From positions 186,001 to 250,000 of the forward strand of contig CAUDUM010000002.1 of assembly GCA_958452575.1 (NCBI GenBank): DNA of 64,000 nucleotides. Reading direction: 5' to 3'. Origin of the DNA: an uncultured Eggerthellaceae bacterium (GTDB lineage Bacteria > Actinomycetota > Coriobacteriia > Coriobacteriales > Eggerthellaceae). The notes below the pieces were generated by a model. That model worked only from the letters and a program-made list of their open reading frames with translations. It searched no databases and was not told the DNA's origin. Of the stretch, positions 24,180 through 32,374 are shown piece by piece. Each line of letters starts with the position of its first letter. Positions within the stretch are counted from its first letter, which is position 1. The position numbers and the translations under genes are program-made.

Positions 24180-25433
24180 CTAGGTTCTATAATCCCCGTT
24201 AATCGTGATGTATTCATGCGAGAAATCGCAGGTCCACATCGTCGTCTTCGCATCGCCTGCGCCCAAGTCGATGTCGATGACGATCTCGGGGTCCTCGAAT
24301 CGTCGGAGCGCCTCGTCCTCATCGAAGGGAACGGTCATGCCCTCGCGGCACACCGGCAGCCCCATGATGTCGATCGAGACGTCCTGCTGGCGGAACGCCG
24401 CACCCGAGCGGCCGATGGCGCCCGCGATGCGCCCCCAGTTGGCGTCGTGGCCGGTGATCGCCGTCTTAACCAAAGGCGAGTTGGCCACCGTGCGTGCGGC
24501 CGCATCGGCATCCGCATCGTTTGCCGCACCCGTCACATTGACCGTGACAAGGCGCGTCGCACCCTCGCCGTCCGCCGCCATCTGACGCGCCAGGTTGACG
24601 CACACCGCCTCAAGCGCCTCCTCGAACGCGGCGAGCGCAGGCGTGCCGGACGCGAACGGAGCAGCGCCCGCCGGAGCTGCCGCGCCGCTGGCAAGCAGCA
24701 GGCAGGTGTCGTTGGTCGACGTGTCGGAGTCCACCGTCACCTTGTTGAAGCTCTTGTTGACCGCGCGCACGAGCGCCGCGTGCAGCATATCGGCGGAAAC
24801 CGGAGCGTCGGTCGTGATGACGCTGATCATCGTGGCCATGTTGGGCATGATCATGCCCGAGCCCTTGGCCATGCCGCCCACCGTGAAGGAGCAGCCCTCG
24901 TACGCGTCGCCAGGCGCACGGAACGAGACGGCGGCCTCCTTGGGATGCGTGTCGGTGGTCATGATCGCGCACGCGGCATCGTGGCCGCCCTCGCGCGAAA
25001 GCTCGCGGAGCGCCGCCGGCACCCCCGTCCTGAACGGATCGAGCGGGAGATGCTGGCCGATGACGCCGGTCGAGGCGACCATCACCTCTTGCGAGGGGCA
25101 TCCCACCGCGTCGCCGGCGATGCGCGCCATCTCGCGCGCGGCCTCGAGTCCGCGATCGCCCGTGGCGGCGTTGGCGATGCCCGAGTTGATCACCGCGGCG
25201 CGCGCCGTGCCGTACGACACGCCTTCCAGATGCTCGCGCGAGACGATGACGGGCGCGGCGCAGAATACGTTCTGCGTGAACGTCCCCGCACAGGCGCACG
25301 GCTCGTCGGCGACCACCAGCGCCATGTCGAATCGCTCGGGATTCTTGCGGAACCCCGCATGGACGCCCGCCGCCTTGAATCCGAGCGCGCTCGTGACGCC
25401 GCCGCCTTCGATGAATGCGATGCTTTCGATCAT
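24180..25433 (-). CDS. argJ: Bifunctional glutamate N-acetyltransferase / ornithine acetyltransferase
   Basis: ArgJ moves the acetyl group from N-acetylornithine to glutamate and so recycles it. The protein begins MIESIAFIEGGGVTSALGFKAAG and shows AVINSGIANAATG and, at the self-cleavage site, KGSGMIMPNMATMISVITTDAP, where the Thr after MA is the expected nucleophile. The C-terminal part has GRIAGAIGRSG. A longer start at 25457 is open (eight extra residues) and neither start has a strong Shine-Dalgarno; 25433 is preferred because family similarity begins there. An AT-rich region with ARG-box-like sequence lies just upstream. Confidence 0.94.
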   Translation of the reverse strand: MIESIAFIEGGGVTSALGFKAAGVHAGFRKNPERFDMALVVADEPCACAGTFTQNVFCAAPVIVSREHLEGVSYGTARAAVINSGIANAATGDRGLEAAREMARIAGDAVGCPSQEVMVASTGVIGQHLPLDPFRTGVPAALRELSREGGHDAACAIMTTDTHPKEAAVSFRAPGDAYEGCSFTVGGMAKGSGMIMPNMATMISVITTDAPVSADMLHAALVRAVNKSFNKVTVDSDTSTNDTCLLLASGAAAPAGAAPFASGTPALAAFEEALEAVCVNLARQMAADGEGATRLVTVNVTGAANDADADAAARTVANSPLVKTAITGHDANWGRIAGAIGRSGAAFRQQDVSIDIMGLPVCREGMTVPFDEDEALRRFEDPEIVIDIDLGAGDAKTTMWTCDFSHEYITINGDYRT

Positions 25434-25479
25434 TGTCGTATTCCGCGCCCCCTCCATTGGAACGGCCTTCGCTTTTCAC

Positions 25480-25580
25480 AATGCGATATTATGCACCCTA
25501 ATATTCATTTTTGTGTTAAATGTTGCGAAATAATTCTCGTAATTTTGAATTTATTTCATATTTGATGCAAGATAAGTTTC
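25480..25580 (-). promoter_or_regulatory. AT-rich promoter/operator region with ARG-box-like palindrome upstream of argJ
   Basis: About 100 bp are strongly AT-rich against the GC-rich background. TGAATTTATTTCA (25546-25558) is close to the ArgR consensus of paired TGAAT/ATTCA half-sites, one base short in spacing. A second set, AATGAATATTAGGG then TGCATAAT on the minus strand (about 25487-25507), could be another half-site overlapping a -10 (CATAAT). With argR in the operon this is the likely control point; the exact promoter is not fixed. Confidence 0.5.
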
Positions 25581-25763
25581 CTTGCGGGGGACACGCATGC
25601 TGCGGGATCGTCGCTGCATGAGAGGGTAGATCTGCGCTGATCGCTTTATTCCATCATCATCAGATTATAGCGTTTGACCTGGCGATTTCAATTATCCTCC
25701 CAGGTCGAAAATCCTGCTGGAATCCAGCGATTAGCGCACTCTCCCCCGTCGTGCGCGGGCGCC

Positions 25764-26828
25764 TTACACGGACAGCGACACGCCCGCGAGCCCCGCGTCC
25801 TGGGGCAGGCCGAACACGATGTTGGCGCACTGGACCGCCTGACCGGCAGCGCCCTTGCCCAGATTGTCGATCGCACCCGTCGCGACCAGCGCATGCGCCG
25901 GCTCGTTGAGCGCCAGCCCGATGTGCGCGCGATTCGTGCCCGCGACCGATGCCGTGCGCGGCTGACGTCCCGCGTCAAGCACCGTGACGAAGGGGCTGTT
26001 TTCGTAGACGCGGCGGTATTCGTCGATGTAGACCTGGATATCGTCGGGGGCGTCCGCCGCAAGGGGCAGCGTCACCGTCGACAGCAGACCGCGCCCGAGA
26101 GGGGCCAGGTGCGGCGTGAACACCACGCGGCCCGCGGCATCGAGGATCTGCTCGATCTCGGGCGTGTGGCGATGGGTCCCCACACCGTACGCCTCCACGT
26201 TGGCATCGGCAAAGCAGAAGTGCGTGCGCTGCGAGGCCTTCTTGCCCGCGCCGGTCACGCCCGACACCGCGTCCACGACGATGGGCGCATCCTGGCGCAC
26301 GAACCCCGCGCGCACCGCAGGCGCCGCCGCAAGCGACGTCGCCGTGGGATAGCATCCCGCGCACGCCACCAAGGCCGGCGTCCCCGCCGCGCGCTCTGCC
26401 GCGGCACGGGCAAGCTCGCCGCCCGTCAGCTCGGGCAGCCCGAACGCCGCGCGCGCCAGCAGCTCCGTCTGGGTGTGGGGAACCTTGTACCAGCGCTCGT
26501 AGACCGCCGGATCCTTCAAGCGGAAATCGGCGGAAAGATCGATGACGGAGATGCCGCGCTCGATGTAGCCGGGCGCGGCGGCAAGCGCCGCGGTGTGCGG
26601 CACCGCCAGGAACACGACCTCGCACTCGTCGAGCGCCGGATCGTCGTGCGCCAAAAAGCGCAGATCGCTCACGCCCTCGAACGTCGGATACGCATCGGCT
26701 AGGCGCGTGCCCGCAAGCTCGGAGGACGTGATGGCGACCAGCTCGAACTCCGGATGCGCCGACAGGAGGCGCACCGCCTCGATGCCCGCGAACCCTGCCG
26801 CTCCAACGACTCCCGCTTTGATAGACAT
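25764..26828 (-). CDS. argC: N-acetyl-gamma-glutamyl-phosphate reductase
   Basis: A 354-residue NADPH-dependent reductase making N-acetylglutamate semialdehyde. The N-terminal dinucleotide site is VVGAAGFAGIEAVRLL and the active-site cysteine is in VACAGCYPTATSLA (about residue 154). HTQTELLARAAFGLPEL and FTPHLAPLGRGLLSTVTLPL are family features. It is the first gene of the arginine cluster, 306 bp (330 bp by the chosen argJ start) ahead of argJ, a gap that holds its own AT-rich regulatory region, so argC may be a separate unit or be read through. Confidence 0.96.
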   Translation of the reverse strand: MSIKAGVVGAAGFAGIEAVRLLSAHPEFELVAITSSELAGTRLADAYPTFEGVSDLRFLAHDDPALDECEVVFLAVPHTAALAAAPGYIERGISVIDLSADFRLKDPAVYERWYKVPHTQTELLARAAFGLPELTGGELARAAAERAAGTPALVACAGCYPTATSLAAAPAVRAGFVRQDAPIVVDAVSGVTGAGKKASQRTHFCFADANVEAYGVGTHRHTPEIEQILDAAGRVVFTPHLAPLGRGLLSTVTLPLAADAPDDIQVYIDEYRRVYENSPFVTVLDAGRQPRTASVAGTNRAHIGLALNEPAHALVATGAIDNLGKGAAGQAVQCANIVFGLPQDAGLAGVSLSV

Positions 26829-26899
26829 GCCCTTCGCCTTCTTCTTATCCGTTGTCCGCTATCCGTCGTCCGCGCGCGATCGGCGTCGCGCGCCCTCTC

Positions 26900-28744
26900 C
26901 TAATGGTTGGTCGTGTGATGGTACGTGGGGACGACCTCCTCCAGCATGCGGATCGCCTCCTCGTCGGTCATCTCCAACGACGATTCCAGCATCTCGAGCT
27001 TGCTGGCCACCTCGCGATAGCCGATGTCCTTGCCCGACGACACCATGATCGACTGGTTGTCGGTGGGAAGCGTGCTTTCCTCGTCCATGAGCAGCTCCTC
27101 GTACATCTTCTCGCCTTCGCGCAGACCCGTGAACACGATCTTGATGTCGACGTCGGGCGTCAGGCCCGAAAGCTGGATGAGGCCCTTGGCCAAATCCACG
27201 ATCTTGACCGGCTCGCCCATGTCAAGGATGAAGATCTCGCCACCATGCGCCATGCCGCCCGCCTGGATGACCAGGCGCGACGCCTCGGGGATGGTCATGA
27301 AGTAGCGCTCGATGTCGGGATGGGTCACCGTCACCGGCCCGCCCGCGGCGATCTGGCGCTTGAACACGGGGATGACGCTGCCGTTGGAGCCCAGCACGTT
27401 GCCGAAGCGCACCGCGGAGAAGATGGTCTTGGACGTGGTGGCGTAATGCTGGACGATCATCTCGCCCATGCGCTTGGTGGCGCCCATGACGCTGGTGGGA
27501 TTGACCGCCTTGTCCGTCGAGATGAAGATGAAGCGGCTCGCGCCGAACGCATCGGCGGCGCGCACCGTGTTCAGCGTGCCGAACACGTTGTTGTGCACCG
27601 CCTCGCGCGGACACACCTCCATCAGCGGCACGTGCTTGTGGGCAGCCGCATGGAACACCGCCGCGGGGCGGTACTTCGCGAACACGTCCTCGATGCGGCG
27701 GCGATCGCACACGTTGCCGATCTCCACCACGATGTCGATGTCGTCGTAGGTGCGCAAAAGCTCGTTGCGCAGCAGGTAGGCGTCGTTCTCGTACATGTCG
27801 AAGATGACGATGCGCGACGGGGCCACCTGGCACAGCTGGCGCACCAGCTCGCTGCCGATGGATCCGCCGCCGCCGGTGACCAGCACGCACTCTCCGGCGA
27901 TGTAGCCGGACACCGCGCGCGTGTTGAGCACGATCTCCTCGCGCCCGAGCAGGTCGGCCACGTCGACGTCGCGCAGCGACACATCGCCCACCTCGTCAAG
28001 CGACAGCTCGCGAATGTTGGGCAGCGTGCGCAGCAGGCAATCGGTCTTGGTGCACTCGCCGTAGATGCGGCGGCGCTCCTCGATGGTGGCCGACGGGATG
28101 GCCACGACGATCTGCTCGATGTCGTATTTCTCGGCGAGCCCGACGATGTCGTCGGTGGTGCCCTCCACCTTGACGCCGTGGATGCGGCTTCCGCGCTTGG
28201 CGGGATCGTCGTCGGTGGCGACGATGGGGATGCCCGGCATCAGCGGATCCTTGGACGACATGCGCCCGATCGCCAAAGAGCCGGTCTCGCCGGCGCCCAC
28301 GACAAGCGTGCGCGGACGGTCGGCGGCGTGCTGGGTCGAGCTGAACACGCGCTTTTTCTGGCGGAATACGCGCAAGACGAAGCGCGTGCCTCCCACCATC
28401 AACACGAGCAGGATGCACGAGCACACGAACACGCGGATGGGCAAACGCACGTCGATGATCCAAAGGAACACGGCGCCGAGCAGCGTGGAAAGCACCACCG
28501 CCATGACGATGTGTATCGCCTCGTCGATGCTGGCGTATTCCCATAGATTGTTGTACAGCCTGAACGCAGCGAGCAGCGCGACGTTGAACACCGCCAGGAT
28601 GCCCAGGATGAAGAAGATCTCGTTGTTGATGAAGACCTCGTCGGTGACGTTGGTCAAAGCGGACGCCAGCCAATATGCCGCATACGTCAGAACGATGTCC
28701 AGCAGCAGCAGGATGGCCGTGCGTCTTGTCATGCGAGCATCCAC
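26900..28744 (-). CDS. Membrane-anchored nucleotide-sugar 4,6-dehydratase (PglF/FlaA1/CapD type)
   Basis: A 614-residue protein. Four N-terminal membrane helices (to about residue 125) precede a CoA-binding-like domain (LVVGAGETGS) and an extended SDR domain with NAD site VTGGGGSIGSELVRQL (about 291) and active-site segment STDKAVNPTSVMGATKRMGE (about 408). The usual Tyr of YxxxK is Met here, as is typical of this UDP-GlcNAc 4,6-dehydratase group. It supplies modified sugars for surface polysaccharide or glycoprotein. The start is a GTG at 28744 with GAGGGGG nine bases upstream; an ATG at 28732 is the alternative. No glycosyltransferase or aminotransferase partners are adjacent, so the final sugar is unknown. 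Confidence 0.9.
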   Translation of the reverse strand: MDARMTRRTAILLLLDIVLTYAAYWLASALTNVTDEVFINNEIFFILGILAVFNVALLAAFRLYNNLWEYASIDEAIHIVMAVVLSTLLGAVFLWIIDVRLPIRVFVCSCILLVLMVGGTRFVLRVFRQKKRVFSSTQHAADRPRTLVVGAGETGSLAIGRMSSKDPLMPGIPIVATDDDPAKRGSRIHGVKVEGTTDDIVGLAEKYDIEQIVVAIPSATIEERRRIYGECTKTDCLLRTLPNIRELSLDEVGDVSLRDVDVADLLGREEIVLNTRAVSGYIAGECVLVTGGGGSIGSELVRQLCQVAPSRIVIFDMYENDAYLLRNELLRTYDDIDIVVEIGNVCDRRRIEDVFAKYRPAAVFHAAAHKHVPLMEVCPREAVHNNVFGTLNTVRAADAFGASRFIFISTDKAVNPTSVMGATKRMGEMIVQHYATTSKTIFSAVRFGNVLGSNGSVIPVFKRQIAAGGPVTVTHPDIERYFMTIPEASRLVIQAGGMAHGGEIFILDMGEPVKIVDLAKGLIQLSGLTPDVDIKIVFTGLREGEKMYEELLMDEESTLPTDNQSIMVSSGKDIGYREVASKLEMLESSLEMTDEEAIRMLEEVVPTYHHTTNH

Positions 28745-28879
28745 GCCCTGAAACCCCCTCGTGGGAAGTGTAGTGATTTCGAATTACCGGTTTGCGCGCC
28801 TTGCAAAGCGGCTGACAAGCTATTGTATACAAAGTCAATCTCCATTGCAGAAAATGCAGGGAAAGGGGAAACCCGACAC

Positions 28880-30223
28880 ATGAATAAAACAGCCGGGGGG
28901 AACACGGCATCGCCGCTTGATCGAACGCAGGCGGCAACCCCGAGCAGGACGGCGCAGTGCGCCGGCTCGGACCAGCCCGCACGCGAGAGCAACATCCAAG
29001 CGCTGGTCAACTTCATCGAAAGCGGCATCAAACCGTTTGGCGCGCCTGAGGCGGTGGGCATCGAGCTCGAGCACACCGTCGTGCGCGACGACGGCAGCCC
29101 GGTCGGATACGCCGACGATCACGGCATCGCATGGCTGCTGGGCCAACTGCTGGAGGACTATCCGCAAGCGACCTACGACGACGAAGGCGACATCCTCGGC
29201 GTGGCGCGCAAGGGCGCGGCCGTGACGATCGAGCCCGCCGCGCAGGTGGAGCTCTCCGCCGGCCCCTTCACGCGCCTCTCCGATGCCAAAAGCGCATTCG
29301 AGGAGTTCGAGGGCCTGCTCGCGCGCAAGCTTTCGCCGCACGGCATGAAGGCCCTGACGCTGGGCTACCACCCCACCGCGCATGTCGACGAGCTGACGCT
29401 CATCCCCAAGCGGCGCTACCGCTTCATGGATCTGTACTTCAAGGAGCGCGGGCCCTACGGCCGCCGCATGATGCGCGGCAGCGCCTCCACCCAGGTCTCG
29501 ATCGACTACCATAGCGTCCAAGACTGCCTGCGCAAGCTGCGGCTGGCGGGCATCGCCGGTCCCCTGTTCGCGTTGATCTGCGACAACTCGCCGATATTCG
29601 AAGGCAAGCCGCGCCCGCACAAGCTGGTGCGCACCAGGATCTGGAAGGAATGCGATCCAGATCGCTGCGGCATCGTGCCCGGTTCCCTCGATCCCGATTT
29701 CTCGCTCGAGCGCTACGCCGCCTATCTGCTGGACACCCCGGCGATCCTCGTGCCCTGCAAAAAGGAGGGCTGCTGCTACACCGAGCGCACGTTCGGCCGG
29801 ATCTACGCCGACGCCCCGATGACACGCGCGCAGGTCGAGCATATGACCTCGATGTTCTTCACCGACGTGCGCGTGAAGACCTATGTGGAAATCCGCCCGG
29901 CAGATGCCCTGCCCATCCCCTACGCGATCTCCTACGCTGCGCTCGTGAAGGGCCTGCTCACCACTGCGGGCGGATTGGATGCGCTCGACGAGATGTTCGA
30001 GGGGATCGGCGAGGCCGATGTCGTCGCCGCCAAGGATGCCCTGATGGAGCGCGGATACGACGCCGAGGTGTACGGACGCCCCGTCGCAACACTCTGCGAC
30101 GAGCTCGTGCGCGTCGCAGAGGCGGGCCTGGCCGATGACGAGCGCGGGCTCCTCGAGCCGCTGGCCGAGCTGGTCGCGCGCCGCGTGACGCTGGCGGACC
30201 TGGCCGAAGCGCAGCAAGGATAG
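28880..30223 (+). CDS. gshA: Glutamate-cysteine ligase
   Basis: A 447-residue ATP-dependent ligase of the GCS2/EgtA-like group, joining glutamate and cysteine through the gamma-carboxyl. It has AVGIELEHTVV, TIEPAAQVELSAGPF, the helix RYRFMDLYFKERGPYGRRMMR, GSASTQVSIDY and a C-terminal VKTYVEIRPADALP. The ATG at 28880 is preferred over 28823 because GAAAGGGG lies upstream. The first 40 residues look unstructured. No glutathione synthetase (gshB or gshF) is in the window, so the product could be gamma-glutamylcysteine itself or be completed elsewhere. Confidence 0.88.
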   Translation: MNKTAGGNTASPLDRTQAATPSRTAQCAGSDQPARESNIQALVNFIESGIKPFGAPEAVGIELEHTVVRDDGSPVGYADDHGIAWLLGQLLEDYPQATYDDEGDILGVARKGAAVTIEPAAQVELSAGPFTRLSDAKSAFEEFEGLLARKLSPHGMKALTLGYHPTAHVDELTLIPKRRYRFMDLYFKERGPYGRRMMRGSASTQVSIDYHSVQDCLRKLRLAGIAGPLFALICDNSPIFEGKPRPHKLVRTRIWKECDPDRCGIVPGSLDPDFSLERYAAYLLDTPAILVPCKKEGCCYTERTFGRIYADAPMTRAQVEHMTSMFFTDVRVKTYVEIRPADALPIPYAISYAALVKGLLTTAGGLDALDEMFEGIGEADVVAAKDALMERGYDAEVYGRPVATLCDELVRVAEAGLADDERGLLEPLAELVARRVTLADLAEAQQG

Positions 30224-30349
30224 GCTCTCCGGCATCGCACGGACACCACCGCGCACGACGGCTGGCGGATCCCCGTCCGTTTCGCTAGACTGGACGGCAC
30301 GCGCAAAACCATCATCGCAAGACGACCCAAGACAACGATTGGAGAGACG

Positions 30350-30778
30350 ATGAGCAACGAAGGCAAGAAGGTGAAGGTGCACTACGTGGGCACCTTGGAC
30401 GACGGCACCAAGTTCGATTCCTCGTTCGACCGCAACGAGCCGCTCGCGTTCACCTGCGGCGCGGGCCAGATGATCCCCGGCTTCGACGAGGCGGTCAAGA
30501 ACATGGAGGTCGGTCAGACCGTCAAGGCGCACATCCCCGCCGCGCTGGCGTACGGCGAACGCCGCGAGGACATGGTGCAGAAGGTGCCGCTGGATCAGAT
30601 CCCCAACGGCGATCAGCTTCCGGTCGGCCAGACGGTATACATGCGCGCCCCCAACGGCCAGCCCTTCCCCGTGTTCGTGGCGGCCATCGAGGACGGCATC
30701 GTGACGTTCGACATGAACCACGAGCTCGCCGGCAAGGACCTCAACTTCGACATCACCCTGCTGGAGGTCGAGGACTAG
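30350..30778 (+). CDS. FKBP-type peptidyl-prolyl isomerase (SlyD-like)
   Basis: A 142-residue protein with the FKBP fold split by an insert-in-flap domain, the SlyD layout: VKVHYVGTLDDGTKFDSSFDR, LAFTCGAGQMIPGFDEAVKNMEVGQ, then an inserted segment (AYGERREDMVQKVPLDQIP) and return to FDMNHELAGKDLNFDITLLEVED. It should act as a cytoplasmic folding catalyst and chaperone. It lacks the His/Cys-rich metal-binding tail of E. coli SlyD. AACGATTGGAGAGACG upstream carries the ribosome site. It is a single-gene unit ended by a strong terminator. Confidence 0.93.
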   Translation: MSNEGKKVKVHYVGTLDDGTKFDSSFDRNEPLAFTCGAGQMIPGFDEAVKNMEVGQTVKAHIPAALAYGERREDMVQKVPLDQIPNGDQLPVGQTVYMRAPNGQPFPVFVAAIEDGIVTFDMNHELAGKDLNFDITLLEVED

Positions 30779-30803
30779 CGGCGGAGCACGCAAAACCCGG
30801 CTC

Positions 30804-30844
30804 AAAACGGAAGCGGCGGTCAACTCGACCGCCGCTTCCGTTTT
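30804..30844. terminator. Bidirectional intrinsic terminator
   Basis: AAAACGGAAGCGGCGGT pairs with ACCGCCGCTTCCGTTTT around a seven-base loop. The A and T tracts flank the stem on both strands, so it can end both the FKBP gene and the convergent methionine aminopeptidase gene. Confidence 0.9.
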
Positions 30845-30858
30845 CGGAATCGTTTTCG

Positions 30859-31743
30859 CTACCAGCTCAGCAGCTCGTAGCCCGTCTCGGTGATCACCAG
30901 CTGGACCTCCCATTGCGCGGTGGGCAGGCCGTCTTTGGTGCGGACCGTCCAACCGTTGGGATCGTTCATGTCGATCTCGTGACCGCCCATGTTGACCATC
31001 GGCTCGATCGTGAAGCACACGCCCGGCGCGAGCACCATGCCCGCGCCCGGCTCGGATACGAAGCTGACGAACGGGTCCTCATGGAACTCAAGCCCGATGC
31101 CGTGTCCGCCGAACTCGCGCACCACCGAATACCCGTTGGCCTCGGCATGCGCGTTGACCGCGGCGCCGATGTCGCCGAGGAAGCCCCACGGCTTGATGAC
31201 CTCGAGGCCCTTCTGCACGCACTCCTTGGTCACGCGCACCAAACGCTCGCGCTCGGGATCGACCTCGCCGATGCAGAACATGCGCGAGGAGTCGGAGTAA
31301 TAGCCGTCCAGGATCGTCGAGCAGTCGACGTTGACGATGTCGCCCTCCTTGAGCACCACGTCGGGCGACGGGATGCCGTGGCACACCTCCTCGTTGACCG
31401 AGGTGCACACGCTTTTCGGATAACCCTCGAAGCCCAGGTCGGCCGGGATGCCTCCGTGCTCGACCGTGTAGTCGTGCACCCACTGGTCGATCTGCTCGGT
31501 GGTCACGCCGGGGGCGATATGCTCGGCGACGTAGTCGAGCACGCCGATGTTGATCGCGGCGCTGCGCTTGATGCCCTCGATGTCGGCGGCCGTCTTCAGC
31601 AGGCTGCGGTACGGGACCTCGAGCCCGCGGTCATAGCACTCCTGCAGCCGCGCGTCGATGTCGATGTGGCACTTCTTGTATTTCCGGCCGCTGCCGCACC
31701 AGCACTCGTCGTTGCGGCCGGGAACGGGCAATTCGTCGTACAT
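30859..31743 (-). CDS. map: Type I methionine aminopeptidase with N-terminal SEC-C zinc motif
   Basis: A 294-residue enzyme that removes initiator methionine from new proteins. The first 26 residues hold a SEC-C motif (CWCGSGRKYKKCH) that probably binds zinc and the ribosome or a protein partner. The catalytic domain carries the metal ligands in VNVDCSTILDGYYSDSSRMF, GGHGIGLEFHEDP and FTIEPMV, ending ...AQWEVQLVITETGYELL with the last Glu ligand. The ATG at 31743 follows GGAAGGA; 31758 is a weaker alternative. Confidence 0.94.
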   Translation of the reverse strand: MYDELPVPGRNDECWCGSGRKYKKCHIDIDARLQECYDRGLEVPYRSLLKTAADIEGIKRSAAINIGVLDYVAEHIAPGVTTEQIDQWVHDYTVEHGGIPADLGFEGYPKSVCTSVNEEVCHGIPSPDVVLKEGDIVNVDCSTILDGYYSDSSRMFCIGEVDPERERLVRVTKECVQKGLEVIKPWGFLGDIGAAVNAHAEANGYSVVREFGGHGIGLEFHEDPFVSFVSEPGAGMVLAPGVCFTIEPMVNMGGHEIDMNDPNGWTVRTKDGLPTAQWEVQLVITETGYELLSW

Positions 31744-31866
31744 GGGGATTCCTTCCACGAGCTTCGTTTTCCGTCCGCCAGTATAGCGTTCGCGCAGGGG
31801 GAAAGCTTCAACCAGCTTCGATATTCCGGAAGAAACGCCGTCAGGGGAGCGCGGCGAAACCGTCCC

Positions 31867-32367
31867 TCAGAGCCGGGATCGGGGTGGCGCGCTGCCGTCC
31901 CGCCCGCCATTCGTGCCCTTGAACGCGCGGTACTGCTCTTCGAGACGAGCAAGCTGGTCGGGGGAAAGCTCGGTGAGATGCTCCATACCGTGGTCGAACT
32001 CGATGAAGCTCTCGTTGCGGCGCAGGCGCATCTTCTCGTTGAAGAAGCTCACGGTCACGCCGGTGAGCAACGCGACCACGAACAGCGCCGACAGGCCCAC
32101 GACGATGCTCAAGCCCCTCACGAGCGCCGTGTCGGGCACGATGTCGCCGAAACCGATGGTGGTGATGGTCTGGAAGCAGTACCACACCGCATCGCCAAAG
32201 CCGGGAAACGTCTCAGGCTCCACCAAGCAGAACACCGCGCAGCACACGAGCAGGAACACCAGGTAGACGACGAAAATACGTTGGGCGCCCACGGCCTTCA
32301 TCGTGCGCCAGAGGATGACGCCCGAACGCACACGGCCTCCGTTGGGACGGGAAGCATCGTTTTCCAT
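31867..32367 (-). CDS. Two-helix potassium channel (Ion_trans_2 family)
   Basis: A 166-residue membrane protein with two membrane helices (about 26-46 and 85-105) flanking a pore loop that ends TITTIGFGDIVPDTA; the selectivity filter is TIGFGD, a small variation on TVGYGD. The C-terminal 55 residues are charged and helical (LSPDQLARLEEQYRAFKG), with no RCK domain. It begins 7 bp after the ClC stop, so potassium and chloride pathways are probably made together. The ATG at 32367 has AGGTAGGCGG upstream. Confidence 0.88.
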   Translation of the reverse strand: MENDASRPNGGRVRSGVILWRTMKAVGAQRIFVVYLVFLLVCCAVFCLVEPETFPGFGDAVWYCFQTITTIGFGDIVPDTALVRGLSIVVGLSALFVVALLTGVTVSFFNEKMRLRRNESFIEFDHGMEHLTELSPDQLARLEEQYRAFKGTNGGRDGSAPPRSRL

Positions 32368-32374
32368 GGTCCGC

